NCBI RefSeq assembly: GCF_015390235.1
Contig: NZ_VUOH01000001.1
Span: forward strand, 930,001 to 994,000
Direction of reading: 5' to 3'
From: Quadrisphaera sp. INWT6
Lineage (GTDB): Bacteria; Actinomycetota; Actinomycetes; Actinomycetales; Quadrisphaeraceae
Length of the DNA: 64,000 bases
Shown here: one piece after another, positions 59,408 to 64,000 of the stretch
Position numbering within the stretch: position 1 is the first letter of the stretch
Layout of the letters: each line of letters opens with the position of its first letter
Notes under the pieces: generated by a model
The model's database searches: none
The model's input: only the letters and a program-made list of their open reading frames with translations
What the model was told of the DNA's origin: nothing
Program-made: the position numbers and the translations under genes

Positions 59408-60305
59408 GCGCCTCCACCGCCCCGTCCGCGGCGCTGCGCGCCCTCGGCGCCGGCGACAAGGCCGCCGTCCTGGTCGAGGCCCTGCCGTGGCTCGAGCAGT
59501 TCCACGGCGCCCTCGTCGTGGTCAAGTACGGCGGCAACGCCATGGTCGACGACGAGCTCACCCGCGCCTTCGCCGCCGACGTGAACTTCCTGCGGCTGGC
59601 GGGCCTGCGCCCCGTCGTCGTCCACGGCGGCGGACCGCAGATCTCCCGCATGCTCGGCCGCCTGGGCATCCCGAGCGAGTTCCGCGGCGGGCTGCGCGTC
59701 ACCACCCCCGAGGTCATGGACGTCGTGCGGATGGTGCTCACCGGCTCCGTGGGCCGCGAGCTCGTGGGTCTGCTCAACGCCTCCGGCCCGCACGCCGTGG
59801 GCCTGAGCGGCGAGGACGCAGGCCTCTTCACCGCGCGCCGCCGCCACGCCGTGGTCGACGGCGAGCCCGTCGACGTCGGCCTGGTCGGCGACGTCGTCGC
59901 GGTCGACCCCCGCGCCGTCCTCGACCTGCTCGACGCCGGCCGCATCCCCGTCGTCGCCACCGTCGCCCCCGACGAGAGCGGCGACGGCGTGCTCAACGTC
60001 AACGCCGACACCGCCGCGGCCGCCCTCGCGGTGGCCCTCGGAGCGAGGAAGCTGATCGTGCTCACCGACGTCGAGGGCCTCTACAGCGACTGGCCCGACC
60101 GCACCTCGCTGGTCAGCCAGATCAGCGCCGCCGAGCTGGAGCAGGTGCTCCCGGGCCTGCAGTCGGGGATGGTCCCGAAGATGGAGGCGTGCCTGCGCGC
60201 GGTGCGCGGGGGCGTCGAGGCCGCGCACGTGGTCGACGGCCGCGTGCCCCACACCCTGCTGCTGGAGGTCTTCACCGACTCCGGCGTCGGCACGATGGTG
60301 CAGCC

Positions 60306-60309
<4 letters not shown>
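59404..60309 (+). CDS. argB: Acetylglutamate kinase
   Basis: This is a 301-residue amino-acid kinase: [54 protein letters not shown] and [18 protein letters not shown]. The N-terminal helix [10 protein letters not shown] is typical of arginine-inhibited hexameric NAGK, so feedback inhibition by arginine is likely. GTG 59404 overlaps the argJ stop. Confidence 0.96.

Positions 60310-64000
<3,691 letters not shown>

Overview
This window is a gene-dense, very GC-rich (roughly 70-75 %) segment of an actinobacterial (Actinomycetota) chromosome. Support comes from frequent GTG starts, 4-bp GTGA/ATGA gene overlaps, leaderless TAnnnT-N6-GTG starts, a PriA-type HisA, an infC that appears to start at AUC, and the block hisC-hisB ... 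hisH ... hisA-sseB ... DUF1844/infC-rpmI-rplT-rRNA methylase-pheST-argCJBDFRH, which is a conserved actinobacterial order. The genus cannot be fixed from the sequence; a Kineosporiales or Cellulomonas-like relative is a guess.

Layout. 1-13.3 kb: the 3' end of an exonuclease/DNA polymerase, an AAA ATPase, a MarR regulator, a Nudix/NmrA/secreted-nuclease operon, an XRE-membrane protein pair, a His-rich methyltransferase coupled to a CxxC flavoprotein, a nitrilase-like hydrolase with an XRE-cupin regulator, a frameshifted DUF3626 gene and a DUF2127 membrane protein. 13.3-26.5 kb: histidine genes (hisC, hisB, hisH, hisA) and sseB, separated by a K+ channel, YagU-like and DUF427 proteins, a GT8 transferase plus lactone oxidase, an amidohydrolase and DUF2252. 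26.5-47 kb: accessory and transport genes. These are an LLM flavoprotein and GH13 enzyme, a tyrosine phosphatase, an ABC exporter with DesK/DesR-like two-component genes, a DUF2975-XRE module, the fructose PTS (fruR-fruK-fruA, ptsH, divergent ptsI), helicase HrpB, and a DUF1844-hydrolase operon. 47-64 kb: translation genes (infC, rpmI, rplT, rRNA/tRNA methylase, pheS, pheT) with two signalling genes, then the arginine operon argC-ACT-argJ-argB-argD-argF-argR-argH. That operon has a consensus-like promoter overlapped by an ARG-box-like palindrome.

Two features run across the window. First, intergenic gaps between 1.5 and 35.5 kb are filled with long palindromes of at least eight sequence families. 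Some overlap gene ends or starts, and one pair forms 25-bp inverted repeats around the DUF2975-XRE module. They are absent from the core operons. Second, ten single-base frame breaks occur in nine genes, including the essential pheS, pheT and infC and the biosynthetic hisB, hisH and argJ. Each is repaired by one base, mostly in a G/C run, so these look like assembly errors rather than decay. No tRNA, rRNA, CRISPR array, insertion sequence or prophage was seen.
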